Part shown: positions 1 through 10,320 of the stretch, piece after piece
Numbering within the stretch: position 1 is the first letter of the stretch
Layout of the letters: every line of letters starts with the position of its first letter
Source: Anaeramoeba flamelloides
Lineage: Eukaryota > Metamonada > Anaeramoebidae
NCBI GenBank assembly: GCA_027625915.1
Contig: JANTQA010000043.1
Location: forward strand, 1 to 64,000
DNA: 64,000 nt
Direction of reading: 5' to 3'
Notes under the pieces: generated by a model
Seen by the model: only the letters and a program-made list of their open reading frames with translations
What the model was told of the DNA's origin: nothing
Databases searched by the model: none
Position numbers and translations under genes: made by a program

Positions 1-739
1 TTTAACGTACCCAACTCAAAGCTTTTCTTTAATTTAAAAAAAAAAAAAAAATATATATTTATGCACCTAATCTAAACCAACCCTATATTCTTATTATCTA
101 CCCCCTCAAATCCTCTTGAGGGGGGCTTTTTTATATTTTATTTGATTTGAATATTATAGTCATTTCCACTTTTAAGGATCTCTTTTCTACAGATTTGTTA
201 ACAATGAGAAAATCTTTTTTCAAATGAAAAGTTCATTAATTTTTAAATTGGATAATTTTAGGTGAATTTGAATAAATTATAGGTTATTTAATTGGAAATA
301 TGTATCTTTAGAGTATTATTTTCTATATTATTTATGAGTGTGGATTTTTAGGTTTGTTGTTGTATTATATATTCACACTTGTGTATTTAGATCATTTTTT
401 CAAAAAAAAGTGATCATAAATGTTTAAATAAGTAATTAAAAGGGGGGATGGGAGGGTTACTTCATCTTGAAACCAAAAAAAATGAAAAATGGTTGATTTT
501 TTGAGATTTTTTGTTAATATTACTTCGTAAAATTAACAAAAAATCAAAAAAATCGACCATTTTTCATTTTTATTAGTATCAAGATTCCGTACCCCGCTCC
601 CCCCATTTTGTAAACCGCGGGTACGGAATCTTGATACTGATTGATTTCTCAACCACTTTTTAATTTTTTTACATAAAAAATAATTTTTTAGACAATAATA
701 ACAAAAAAACTATAATCAAAATTTTATTTATTTAGTTGA
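1..739. other. Gene-free AT-rich stretch with three hairpins
   Basis: No coding region is visible. Three stem-loops stand out: 101-124 (9-bp stem CCCCCTCAA/TTGAGGGGG followed by a T run), 482-567 (imperfect ~35-bp arms around ATTACTTCGT) and 575-638 (22-bp GC-rich stem, see separate entry). Bases about 157-177 look like a worn end of the MITE family that recurs at 1.5-3.7 kb. Confidence 0.6.
575..638. repeat. Strong GC-rich hairpin
   Basis: The arms AGTATCAAGATTCCGTACCC (575-594) and its complement (about 618-638) form a near-perfect 22-bp stem with a ~19-base loop holding CTCCCCCCATTTTG. The composition is far richer in G+C than its surroundings. Function unknown; it could be the end of a foldback element or a structured RNA. 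Confidence 0.6.
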
Positions 740-1537
740 AAAAATTGAAAAGGAAAGGAAAAGAAAATAGAAAATAAAGAAATAAAAGAAAACATGTCTT
801 AAAAAGAAAATTATTTTTTAATTTTAAATTGTGTTTTTTTGAAATTTTTAATGTGGAAATCATTATAACATACTTTATGAAAATACTTCTTGCATACTGT
901 ACATTTAAAAAATGTTGATGAATCTTTCTTTTCATTTTTATAACATAACCAACATCTTGATGTTTTCTTTTGTATTCTTAAAGTATGTTTATTAGTTGCA
1001 TTTGAATATAAAAGTGCATTTGTTATTGAAATAAACCATTTCCTTATATCCATAGTTTGATTATTCATTATAGAATGATGTATTCTTGCATTATGAATTA
1101 AAAGAATAAAACCCCATAATAAACATTTCAGTTTCCAACTAAGTATTTTGTGTTCAAATAGATAATTTCCAATCATTTGATCAAAATTATCAACAAATCT
1201 CATGTTTTTTACATAATCTAAAACTGCATTTGGTTTCCATTCATGGATTTTATTTTTTATCGAAGAATTCGTTGTTAATAAATTAAAATATTTTTTTGGT
1301 TTTTTCTTTTTTTTATCACAAATAGTTATTGCAAATAATTCTGTATTATATAAAGAACATTTTGCGATATTAGATTGGTATATATTTAGATTTTTATGTA
1401 AAAAGTTTTGAAATAATTGCTTTGGTCTATCCTTTTTACACACTAACGATATGTTATATCCCATTTTGAGAATTTTTATTGCGTTTGATAAAGATCCAAA
1501 AAAAGCATCAGCAAAAAGATGGAAATTAAGTTGATTA

Positions 1538-1736
1538 TAGTCAGTTTCACTTTTAAGGCACAAACTTTCAACGAAATTTAAGGCACAAAAAAAATCTCAA
1601 ATTAAAGCACAAAATCCAAATTCTAGTAAAAATAAATTGTAAAAAAAAAAAAATTCCAAATTTTGTGCCTTAATTTGAAATTTTTTTGTTCCTTAAATTT
1701 CGTAGAAAGTTTGTGTCTTAAAAGTGAAACTGACTG
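1538..1736. mobile_element. CAGTCAGTTTCAC-family MITE, copy a
   Basis: About 199 bp, almost wholly palindromic; arms contain TTTCACTTTTAAGGCACAAA and the inner repeat AATTAAGGCACAAA. Flanked by TA on both sides (1536-1537, 1737-1738), as for Tc1/mariner-type MITEs. Inserted in the piggyBac transposase just before its second Asp motif. Its arms supply the spurious start MCLKSETD seen in two neighbouring reading frames. Confidence 0.9.
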
Positions 1737-2083
1737 TATCTAGACTATTTAAAAATTCGATTATTAATTTTAATGTTTTTTCTTTCTCCCTTTTATTAAA
1801 ATCTTGATTTTTTTCAAATAATTTTATTTTTATAACCATTTTATTAGAATCACATAATGTATAAATTTTATAACCATTTTTCCTCGGCTTTCTTGGTATT
1901 GTAACTTTGTTTGGAGATCTTGCTTTACCAGGTATTAAAGATTCATCAATTACAATTAATTCTCCTGGAATATAATTAACTTTATTTTTTTGATTAATTA
2001 AAGAAAAAAAATCATTTACTGTGCGCTTATTTTTACTAAAGGACCAATTTGAATGAATTGATTTAAAATCATTTCTTGACATA

Positions 2084-2281
2084 CAGTCAGTTTCACTTTT
2101 AAGGCACAAACTATCAACGAAATTTAAGGCACAATTAAAATCTCAAATTAAGGCACAAAATTCATATTCTAGTAAAACAAATTGTAAAAAAAATAATTCC
2201 AAATTTTGTGCCTTAATTTGAGATTTTTTTTTGTGCCTCAAATTTCGTTGAAAGTTTGTGCCTTAAAAGTGAAACTGACTG
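2084..2281. mobile_element. CAGTCAGTTTCAC-family MITE, copy b
   Basis: 198 bp with TA duplications at 2082-2083 and 2282-2283. It splits the piggyBac transposase between QLENQFIKN and MSRNDF, so it arrived after the transposase. Confidence 0.9.
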
Positions 2282-2907
2282 TAATGTTTTTAATAAATTG
2301 ATTTTCTAATTGGGGTTCATTTGACCATTGATCTTGATAAAAATGTCTCCGATTAATACACATGTTACAAATTATTGTAAAATATTTTTTCAAATTTTTT
2401 TTTATTAATAATTTTTGAATTATTAATTTGTAATAAAAAATTTATTATATCTTCATCAAATATTTGATAAAATATTTCTTTAACACTTGATCCATTTTCT
2501 AATAAAGATTTTCCATATCTAATGTTTTTATTAATATTTTGATATTTAAGATCATTCTTCTCATATTTTTTGAGTTCTTCCAAAAAAGTTAATTCTTTTT
2601 CATCATTATCTATTTTCACCCATTTAGTAACAATCTTTTCATTTAAAACAATATTTTTAATTGATATTTTATAAAAATTTTCTTCTTTTTGTTCCTTTAT
2701 AGAGTCTTTTTCCTTTTCCTTTTCCTTTTCCTTTTCCTTTTCCTTTTCCTTTTTCTTTTCATTTTCATTTTCATTTTCATTTTCATTTTCTTTGAATTTT
2801 TCTTTATTATTAGTTTTTTTAGTTATGATATCTGGTTGATGGTTTTGAAAAAAATTATCTTCTTTATCAAAATCTTCCTTAATAATATTAAAATAATTAT
2901 TTTCCAA

Positions 2908-3189
2908 AATCCTATAATTTTAGAAAAAATAATAAAATAATCGAAAAAATTAATTAAATTTTGTTTAAATATAAAAAATTGTAAATACATAAGTTATTTA
3001 ATGTCTTACCTAATTTTTCGCTTCCGAGTACTCCTAAGGTATTTTTGCCCCATATTTAAGTTTATTGTCAAAAAAAAATGCCCAATTGTGAAGTTTTAGC
3101 GAAAACGATTGAATAATTTTTAAAAAAATCTTAAAAATATTAAGATATTGTATTTTTTTTACTTATTTAGAATTTATAAAAGATTAATA
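2908..3189. other. Gene-free spacer
   Basis: AT-rich DNA between the piggyBac relic and MITE copy c. It contains a patch richer in G+C near 3018-3060 (CGCTTCCGAGTACTCC) whose meaning I cannot tell. Confidence 0.5.
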
Positions 3190-3385
3190 CAGTCAGTTTC
3201 ACTTTTAAGGCACAAACTTTCAACGAAATTTAAGGCACAAAAAAATCTCAAATTAAGGCACAAAATTTGGAATTTTTTTTTTACAATTTATTTTTACTAG
3301 AATCTGAATTTTGTGCCTTAATATGAGGTTTTTTTTGTGCCTTAAATTTCGTTGAAAGTTTGTGCCTTAAAAGTGAAACTGACTG
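3190..3385. mobile_element. CAGTCAGTTTCAC-family MITE, copy c
   Basis: 196 bp, perfect-looking CAGTCAGTTTCAC ends, flanked by TA at 3188-3189 and 3386-3387. Lies in gene-free DNA upstream of the piggyBac relic. Confidence 0.9.
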
Positions 3386-3486
3386 TAAAATATCATTATT
3401 ATATCCAAAAACACATTAGATCTTACAAGGAAGTTGAAATTTTTGAATTTTTTTAAGTTATTTTATTCAATTTTCGATCTTTACTA

Positions 3487-3683
3487 GAGTCAGTTTCACT
3501 TTTAAGGCACAAACTTTCAACGAAATTTAAGGCACAAAAAAAATCTCAAATTAAGGCACAAAATTTGTAATTTTATTTTTTACAATTTATTTTTACTAGA
3601 ATTTTGATTTTGTGCTTTAATTTGAAATTTTTTTTGTATCTTAATTTTCGTTAAATGTTTTTGCCCTAAAAGTGGAACTTAAT
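3487..3683. mobile_element. CAGTCAGTTTCAC-family MITE, copy d (decayed)
   Basis: Same family, about 100 bp from copy c. The left end is GAGTCAGTTTCAC after TA; the right end is eroded (AAAAGTGGAACTTAATG), so this is the oldest-looking of the six copies. Confidence 0.8.
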
Positions 3684-3700
3684 GAACAAATCCAAAAAAA

Positions 3701-4885
3701 TTTTACCACATCTTGACATTGAAAAACTCAGTAAAATTATGATTATTCTACAAAACTAAACTAACTTTTAAGGCTATTTTCGGAAATGAATTATTGTTTT
3801 AAAAGTTTGATCCATTTTTCTCATTTATACAAAAGTTCAAATCCAACATATTTCTGAAATATTTAAAAAACAAAAATTATTTTTGGTGAAAGGGGAAAGA
3901 AATATTATTACCTATGAAGGGAAACCTACCAAAGTTCACTTTAAAAATGAAACCAACTAAGTTTTAAAATAACCAAAGTATAAAAAAATCTACTTTATTT
4001 CAAAAAATTACAACAATTATTTTAAACTTGCAAAAAATATTTTTTTTTATTCTAAGAACAGTTCGAAACACATTTTTTCTTTTTACTTTATAAAAAAAAA
4101 TCTCTCATAAAAAACCAAACAATTAAATTACAAATACATCCCAAAATACCTTTTTAAAACCTGGAAAATTCAACTTATAAACTAAAATAAATAACTTTTT
4201 AATTTGATTATTATTAATCAATAATTAATATCCCAATCTTAATTCCATCAGCGAGTTAGTAATAGCCCAAAGGTTAAACTTATCAAAAGACTGTCCAATT
4301 ATTTTTACAATTTTTTAAAGTATTTTCAAACCAATAAAATTAATTAAAATTAATAATTCTAATAAATAAACAATAATAAATATTCTCAAATAACTGATTT
4401 TAATAACCAAAATTTTTCCTCGCTTATACTCTTAATATTTGAAAAAAATATTGCCTAGTCATTTAAATTTCAAGAAAATTAATAAATATTTTTGTAAATA
4501 AAATAAATCATCAAATTTTTACAAGATCTTCAAGGATTCTATATTGGATTTATTTTTCTTGTATTTTTCAAATAAGATTAAAGTTTCAAATGTTATATAT
4601 TCACACAAACTCTCAGAAATGACTAAGAGTGAGATTTTGAAAAATAAAATGACTTTTCAAATTTTACTTTTTCTGAATTGATCCTAAAAGCCAAACAAAA
4701 AGGATCAGAACTTTTGACTCACAATTTAATTTGGAAAAAATGAATTCTTTTAAAAATTTATAACTCATTAAAGTTGATAAATGGGATTGTTACTTGGATT
4801 TGTTCAAATTTAAATATCCCTTGTGTAAATAAATACTATATTACCTTTTGGTAAAAAAAAAATAAATAAGAGTTAATAGTCACTT
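3701..4885 (+). repeat. 1.2-kb dispersed repeat X, copy 1
   Basis: Aligns along its whole length with 58900-60075 in the same orientation (shared stretches include GTTTGATCCATTTTTCTCAT and AAATAATAAGAGTTA-like ends), with many substitutions and small indels. No reading frame, no clear terminal repeats. It is a dispersed non-coding repeat, perhaps the inside of a non-autonomous element. Confidence 0.7.
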
Positions 4886-4924
4886 AATTTCTACAATCCC
4901 TGAAATTTGAAAAAAAAAGCACAA

Positions 4925-5378
4925 AAACTGACCATTTTGGAAAAAAAGTGAAATATGTTTTTTAATTGAGAACATTAACAGAACATGAAAATTCAAAGTA
5001 AGAGCAATTTATAAAAGAAAAAATAAATGATTAAAGACAAAATGGATCATTAAACACAATAACAGTTTTTTAATAACTATCTTTTGGTTACGGTGTTTTT
5101 CAATGACTGATCAATTATTAAAAATGTGTTGAAAAAAATTGACTATTTTTGGGATCTTCAGAACTTATAATCAAATTTGGAAAAACAAGGAAATTTAAAT
5201 TTTTTTATTGATTAATTTGATTGAAAATAATATAAGATAAAGAATTATTATTTTCAAGTTAGGTAATTTCTTCGATTAATTGATTGTATTTTTCATTTCC
5301 AGGCTATATTACTGTGATTCTATTAATGTTCCCAATTAAAAACCATGTTTCACTTTTTTTACCGAACGTTCATTTCAT
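4925..5378. mobile_element. Inverted-repeat element, ~60-bp arms
   Basis: The left arm (about 4925-4985, with AAGTGAAATATGTTTTTTAA and GAGAACATTAACAGAAC) is matched by an inverted arm at about 5318-5378 (CTATTAATGTTCCCAATTAA, CATGTTTCACTTTTTTTACC). No coding content. A partial relative of the right arm lies near 62465-62500. Confidence 0.65.
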
Positions 5379-5420
5379 TTTTTGAATTACGTAACTTGTT
5401 TCATTTGATAAATAATCTTC

Positions 5421-5781
5421 TGAACAGTTGATATTAGGTGAAAAGTTAGGTTCTTCTATTTTGAAGAACTCAAATAAAATTAGTTGATAATATCTAACCT
5501 TTGATCGATCGATATAAATTTCTAATTTTATTTTAGTAAAACTTACCAATGTATTTTTTTGTTTTGCGATTATTGTCATTTATAAACAATTACCAACACT
5601 AAGAAATTATTGGTGTATTAAAATTTTTGGAGAGAGTAAAACAAAAAAATGCATTGGTAAATTTGTAAAAATTCTATTAGGAATATTGATTGATAAAATG
5701 GTTAGACACCATCTACCAATTTTATTTGAGTTCTTCTATTTTGCTAATAACTCAACTTTTCACATAATATCAATTTTCAGA
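5421..5781. mobile_element. Foldback palindrome, ~170-bp arms
   Basis: Two arms meet near 5595: 5421-5580 and 5605-5781 are inverted copies (for example GAACTCAAATAAAATT with AATTTTATTTGAGTTC, and ACCAATGTATTTTTTTGTTT with its complement). Parts resemble the TTAA element at 39403-39953. The 69-codon frame inside it is not supported as a gene. Confidence 0.65.
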
Positions 5782-5939
5782 AAAATTTTTTGATCAAACC
5801 CTTTAAAACATGTTATATAATTCAAAAAATTAAATGAAGAACAAAAACTAAAAGATGAAAATATGATTGAAATATTTAGCAAAAAATAGAAATTATTTCC
5901 AATTTGAATGAAAATGTATTATTGTGATTCTTTTAACTT

Positions 5940-6115
5940 TTTTAGTTGTGTGAAAATTTTGAATTACAGTTTAGGATATAGTTTACTCTGGTGTTTATTA
6001 AAATATTATTACATTTGGTTAACGAAACGATTTAAATAATTAAGTTCCAAATAAAATGTTGACACTCAAAATTTGGAAAATGTACTCCATTCATTAAATA
6101 TAATCTTATTCCCTT
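5940..6115 (-). mobile_element. Fragment of the 1.2-kb TTAA family
   Basis: GTTTATTAAAATATTATTAC through GACACTCAAAATTTGGAAAA matches one end of the elements at 11767 and 17785, including the final ...AAAATGTACT. Only this terminal part is recognisable. Confidence 0.55.
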
Positions 6116-6927
6116 TTAAAATTTTTTACAATTCTTTTTTATTAAATATTTAATCAAAAAAATAAATTTATAGATAACTTGCTACATATAAGTAAATGAG
6201 TTGCTTTATGATTGAATTGATATCAAAGTTTGGTTAATTATGCAAAGTATTTTTATCTTTTTAATTTCTTTCTCCTATTTTTTTTTCTAGTCTTTTTTTT
6301 TAATGAATTTTTTATTTTGATCAAAATAAGTATTATTTATTTTGATGATATTTGAATATTTTTGATTTGATATTTTTTGTTTTTTTATGATTTATTTTTT
6401 TGACTTAATATGAAAAAATAAAAAATGAAATTTTTTGATTTTTTATGATTGTTATTGATTTTTTTTATTTGACAAATTTTGATTTTTTATGATTTGATAT
6501 TTTTTTTACAATTTTTTTCAATTTTTTATGATATTTTTTGTCGACATATTTTGTCAATCAAAAAGGTGTCATAATTTATTTAGATGAGTTTTTTTGACAA
6601 ATCTCATGACAATTTTTGATATTTTTTGTCAAATTTTTTTGTCATTTTTTGACAATTCAAGACAAAAATTTGTTGGTCCTGTGTTCTATTTTGGTACATT
6701 TTTTCTGTTTAAAAAATCAAAATTCAAAGATTTTGTTAGATTCTCTTTTCCAATAAAAGAAAAGAAAACACCTAAAGGAAGGAAGATCTTTGGTTTTCTT
6801 TTTCTTTTTCTTTTTCTTTTTCTTTTTCTTTTTCTTTTTCTTTTTTTTGTTTAGAAAACTTCCAATTAGATTCTCTCAAAAATAAATTATATAATGAAAA
6901 ACTAAAAAGCTATGATTGAAAAATAAT
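6116..6927. other. Gene-free T-rich stretch with a (TTTTTC)n run
   Basis: Downstream of the kinase gene. It holds many TTTTTGAT/TGACAATTTT words, a ~44-bp segment (about 6640-6684) that matches, inverted, the DNA at the broken edge of the second piggyBac relic (57003-57045), and a hexanucleotide TTTTTC run at 6794-6847. No gene. Confidence 0.6.
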
Positions 6928-9900
6928 CTAATAAAATTTCTCAAAAAATTTATTAATAAAGTCCCTAAATTCCTTATAACCCAACCAATCTTTTTTATAT
7001 CTAGCAGGTATTTTGTACGGTTTAATTACTGTGTTGTCTTCATTAATAGTATTGAAGCATTTATCGTATCTTCTCATTACAGCTCCAATATAAACCTTAA
7101 AGTCAGAGTATTTATATCGTTCATCATTTGGAATGTAGAAGATTTGTTCATTTGTATAAAAATTTAAAAATGAGTTTAATAATATTTCAAGATCATCAGA
7201 AATTGAAAATCGATATATTCTATTTAGGCCTTGTTTGTCAACCATACATCTTGGTCCAAGACAACAAGTTCCACCATGAAAATCTTCCCGTTGATTTGTT
7301 TTTAAATATGCTGAATCGAAATCAACCAATTTTGGGATATAATCGAAAGTAAAAACATTATGTGTCGTATTCTTCTTGGTTGTGATAAAATTCTTTTCAT
7401 CATCATCATTATCATTATCATTATCATTATCATTATCATTATCATTATCTTTATCATCATCGATTTTATTATTTTTAATTGTATTTTCCTTCTTTTCAAC
7501 CATAATATTTGAAACACGAAGATCTCTATGATAATAACCCTTTTTATGGAGTTTCTCTACCATATCGATTATAGATAACCAGAATTCTTTATGATTAAAG
7601 TTTGGTAAATCATAAGCTTTATTTACATTTTCTTGTTCTTGTTCTTGTTCTTGTTCATGTTTTTCCTTTGTAAGTACTTTTGGATCGATTGTAACCCAAT
7701 AAGGGATACGATGATACAATTTTGTTGATAAAAAGAAATTTTGAAGAATTGGTTTATCATCATTCAAATTAATTAATAATTTATTAATATTTTCAAAATA
7801 TTGTTGTTTGATAATTGAATTTTCTTCTTCTTCTTCTTCTGATTCTGATTCTGCTTTTTCATATACTTTCTCTTCTTTTTCTGCTGATATTAAAGGATAT
7901 AAAAAACTTTGATCTAGAAATCTTTTTGAAATCAAAATTTGGCGATTTGAAATTTCTTGTTTGCAATTATTTAAAATTTTATAGACATCCATGCCAAAGA
8001 ATTGTTTAAGTATTAAAACTTTTGGTGATTCTATATTTTGTTCTTTTTTTTGCTCTTTATTTGTTTCTTTTTCTTTTCCTTTTCCTTTTCCTTTTCCTTT
8101 TCCTTCCTCTTTTCCTTTTTCTGGTTTTTGTTTTTGTTTTAATTTATTAATCTCTTTTGATCTGGTTAATTTATAAACAAAGGCATAAGCTCCCTTTCCT
8201 AAACATTGAGAAATGGAGTAATCAAAATTATTAAATTGAAATTTCTGTAAACGAAAAAATTTTGCTTTAAAGTTTGTTGGATCAGAGAAAAAAATACTTG
8301 GGAATGAAACGACATCACTTTTAGTTGGTTTGTCTTGTGGAAATTTTTGAGAAGTTACTGGTTGAATAATTATTTGAAGTTGTTTTAAATCGGTGAGAAA
8401 TCCTATTATCGGTGTTTGAAGAAAGGATAAAGCATTTGCAAGTCTTTTACAATAATTTGCTGTTTGTGAGACTCCCTTTGTACTTAATGAGCTTTTGATC
8501 TCATTTTTATTATAATTTGATTTTGGAGAAGGCAGTTTGACTTCAAATATCGCAAGTATTTTATTTGTTGGGATTTTGTTACACACAGACTTGAAATTTT
8601 TCCAATTTTTAAGGTAATCTTGAAATTTCTCATTATTGTTTTTTTCTATTTCAATTAATTCGTTCCATACCTTTTTTTCGTTTGGTAATGAAAAGATATT
8701 CTCTTGATCTTTCTCTTTCTCTTTCTCCTTCTCCTTCTCCTTCCCCTTCTCTTTATCTTTATCTTTATCTTTCCTTTTCCTTTTCCTTTTCTTCAATTGA
8801 TTGGGATATTTATTGAAATATTTGAAAAAATTTTTCATGGATGTTGTAAATAATCTCCATTCAAAGAGATCCATAATTTGATTTCTTTTAATTTCAAAAG
8901 GAAAATTGAAGGATTTGTGTACAATTAAAAAATCTGGTTTACCATAATAAAAGGCTCTTTGTTGAATTTCTCCTGTCCATAAAAATCTTATATCATCAAG
9001 ATCTTTTTCAAAATTTTTGAAATATTCCATTAATTTGATTTGAAAATCTTTTTCTTTCTTATATTTCACATTTGAAATCTCTGTTAATCTTCGGATATTT
9101 TTGAATATTTCATTACTTTTATCGATCTTGTTCTTGTTCTTGTTCTTGTTTAGGTTCTGGTTTTCGTTCTGGTTCTGGTTATTTAAAGAGTTCATAATTT
9201 TTTCAATAATTTTGAGATCAAATTTTTGGAAATATTTATTAATATCTTTCAGACTTATCGGACCATTAGTTGGAACATAACAAGTAGAGGAGCTTGAATG
9301 TTTCGATGGTGTTCCTCTATTTTGTGAAATTTCACTTGAAGAATTTGAATTTGTCAGAGCTTTCAAAGACATATTGGTAAATTTTTGTTCTAAGATTTTT
9401 GCTTTTTCTTGTTGTTCTAAAATTTGTTTATTTGTTTCTTTTATTTCTTTTTCTTTTTCTATAATTTGTTTTTTTGTTTCTTTTATTTCTTTTTCTTGTT
9501 CTTTAATTTTTTTTGACAATTTATTTTGTTCTTTTGTGAAGAAAAAAATATCATTTAGATCAATGTTTTTGTCATCCAAGAATTTTTCCATCTGACCTAA
9601 GCAATCAATAGCTTCATCACCAAATCGTTTTTTTTCATTCTTAATCAATTCGTTTAATTGCTTGTAATCTTTAAAAAAATCATTTTTTTTTTCTTTAGCG
9701 ATTTGAAAAAAGATTTTATTTAATTTCTTTTCAGTCTTTTCTTTTTTTTCATGTATTTCTTTTTTTTCTTCATATAACTTATTTAGTTCTTTTCTCATGT
9801 ATTGTAATTTTTTTTTGTCTTTTTGATAACTTTTTTTGTCTTGTAAAAGGATCTTGAGTTGTAATTTTCTTTCTTTTTCTTTTGGAGACCATTTGTAATG

Positions 9901-10041
9901 AGTTTTTTGAGTTTTTTTTTTTTTGGGAGTTTGGAATACCATTTTTTTTTCTTTTTCTTTTTCATTTTCTGTTTCACTTTGACTTGCACTGTCACTTTTA
10001 CTTCCTTGACGACGAATTTGTTCTTTTCTTTTCCTTGACAT
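6928..10041 (-). CDS. Nuclease-like/protein kinase-like fusion protein
   Basis: Intact single-exon frame of 1037 residues; the first Met (10039-10041) starts MSRKRKEQIRRQG and nothing upstream extends it. Residues 1-230 are basic and coiled-coil. A PD-(D/E)XK-like pattern follows: GKPDFLIV (D370) and FEIKRNQ (E383, K385), plus a second IFEVKLP (E500, K502). From about 613 comes a kinase fold: LGKGAYAFVYKL glycine loop, Lys in LILKQFF (K679), YHRDLRVSNIM (H838-D840), and LVDFDSAYL (D907) with DFD in place of DFG. HGGTCCLGPRCM may be the activation segment. KEKEKE, EQEQEQ and DNDNDN inserts sit between domains and come from simple DNA repeats. Nuclease-kinase fusions of this order are known among Crinkler (CR)-type eukaryotic proteins; that this is one is inference. 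Catalytic residues look present, so activity is plausible. The substrate is unknown. Confidence 0.85.
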   Translation of the reverse strand: MSRKRKEQIRRQGSKSDSASQSETENEKEKEKKMVFQTPKKKKTQKTHYKWSPKEKERKLQLKILLQDKKSYQKDKKKLQYMRKELNKLYEEKKEIHEKKEKTEKKLNKIFFQIAKEKKNDFFKDYKQLNELIKNEKKRFGDEAIDCLGQMEKFLDDKNIDLNDIFFFTKEQNKLSKKIKEQEKEIKETKKQIIEKEKEIKETNKQILEQQEKAKILEQKFTNMSLKALTNSNSSSEISQNRGTPSKHSSSSTCYVPTNGPISLKDINKYFQKFDLKIIEKIMNSLNNQNQNENQNLNKNKNKNKIDKSNEIFKNIRRLTEISNVKYKKEKDFQIKLMEYFKNFEKDLDDIRFLWTGEIQQRAFYYGKPDFLIVHKSFNFPFEIKRNQIMDLFEWRLFTTSMKNFFKYFNKYPNQLKKRKRKRKDKDKDKEKGKEKEKEKEKEKDQENIFSLPNEKKVWNELIEIEKNNNEKFQDYLKNWKNFKSVCNKIPTNKILAIFEVKLPSPKSNYNKNEIKSSLSTKGVSQTANYCKRLANALSFLQTPIIGFLTDLKQLQIIIQPVTSQKFPQDKPTKSDVVSFPSIFFSDPTNFKAKFFRLQKFQFNNFDYSISQCLGKGAYAFVYKLTRSKEINKLKQKQKPEKGKEEGKGKGKGKGKEKETNKEQKKEQNIESPKVLILKQFFGMDVYKILNNCKQEISNRQILISKRFLDQSFLYPLISAEKEEKVYEKAESESEEEEEENSIIKQQYFENINKLLINLNDDKPILQNFFLSTKLYHRIPYWVTIDPKVLTKEKHEQEQEQEQENVNKAYDLPNFNHKEFWLSIIDMVEKLHKKGYYHRDLRVSNIMVEKKENTIKNNKIDDDKDNDNDNDNDNDNDNDDDEKNFITTKKNTTHNVFTFDYIPKLVDFDSAYLKTNQREDFHGGTCCLGPRCMVDKQGLNRIYRFSISDDLEILLNSFLNFYTNEQIFYIPNDERYKYSDFKVYIGAVMRRYDKCFNTINEDNTVIKPYKIPARYKKDWLGYKEFRDFINKFFEKFY

Positions 10042-10278
10042 CTTTTGAAAAGTTGATAAGGAAGGATATCAAAAAAAAAAAAAAAAAAGCAAGAATGAGA
10101 AAAATAAAATTAAAAAAACAGAGTGGAAATGTAAAAATAAAAGATTTAATTGAACCAAAAAAAAGAAAGTTAATGAAGAATTAATATTAATTTTGATTCA
10201 AAAAGAACTAAGAACTTTACCTAATGATAAGAGACAATTTGATATTTTCTCTAGGAATTGTGACAATTTTCACAAGTC

Positions 10279-10320
<42 letters not shown>

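Larger units (their letters stand above)
811..2907 (-). pseudogene. piggyBac-like transposase, interrupted
   Basis: Relic of a DDE_Tnp_1_7 (piggyBac) transposase read leftward from about 2907. The N-terminal part (2365-2907) carries NENENE and KEKEKE low-complexity runs, then a helix-rich stretch; the frame changes near 2365 into a segment ending in RRHFYQDQWSNEP. After an inserted MITE (2084-2281) it resumes with the family motif MSRNDF and the first catalytic Asp in VIDESLIPGK, followed by KPRKNGYKIYTLCDS. A second MITE (1538-1736) follows. The last part has the second Asp (FADAFFGS), the third (VDNFDQMIGNY) and a C-terminal Cys/His cluster (CWLC, CTVC, HKVC) typical of the family's zinc finger. 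All three catalytic Asp are kept. The element is dead in its present form because of the two insertions and one frame change. Its TTAA ends were not located. Confidence 0.85.

Noticed and set aside
101-130. Stem-loop followed by T run resembling a bacterial intrinsic terminator
   Set aside because: The window is eukaryotic and no gene ends there; kept only as a hairpin.
2689-2940. Plus-strand Phe/Leu frame opposite the KEKEKE run
   Set aside because: Shadow of the low-complexity part of the piggyBac relic.
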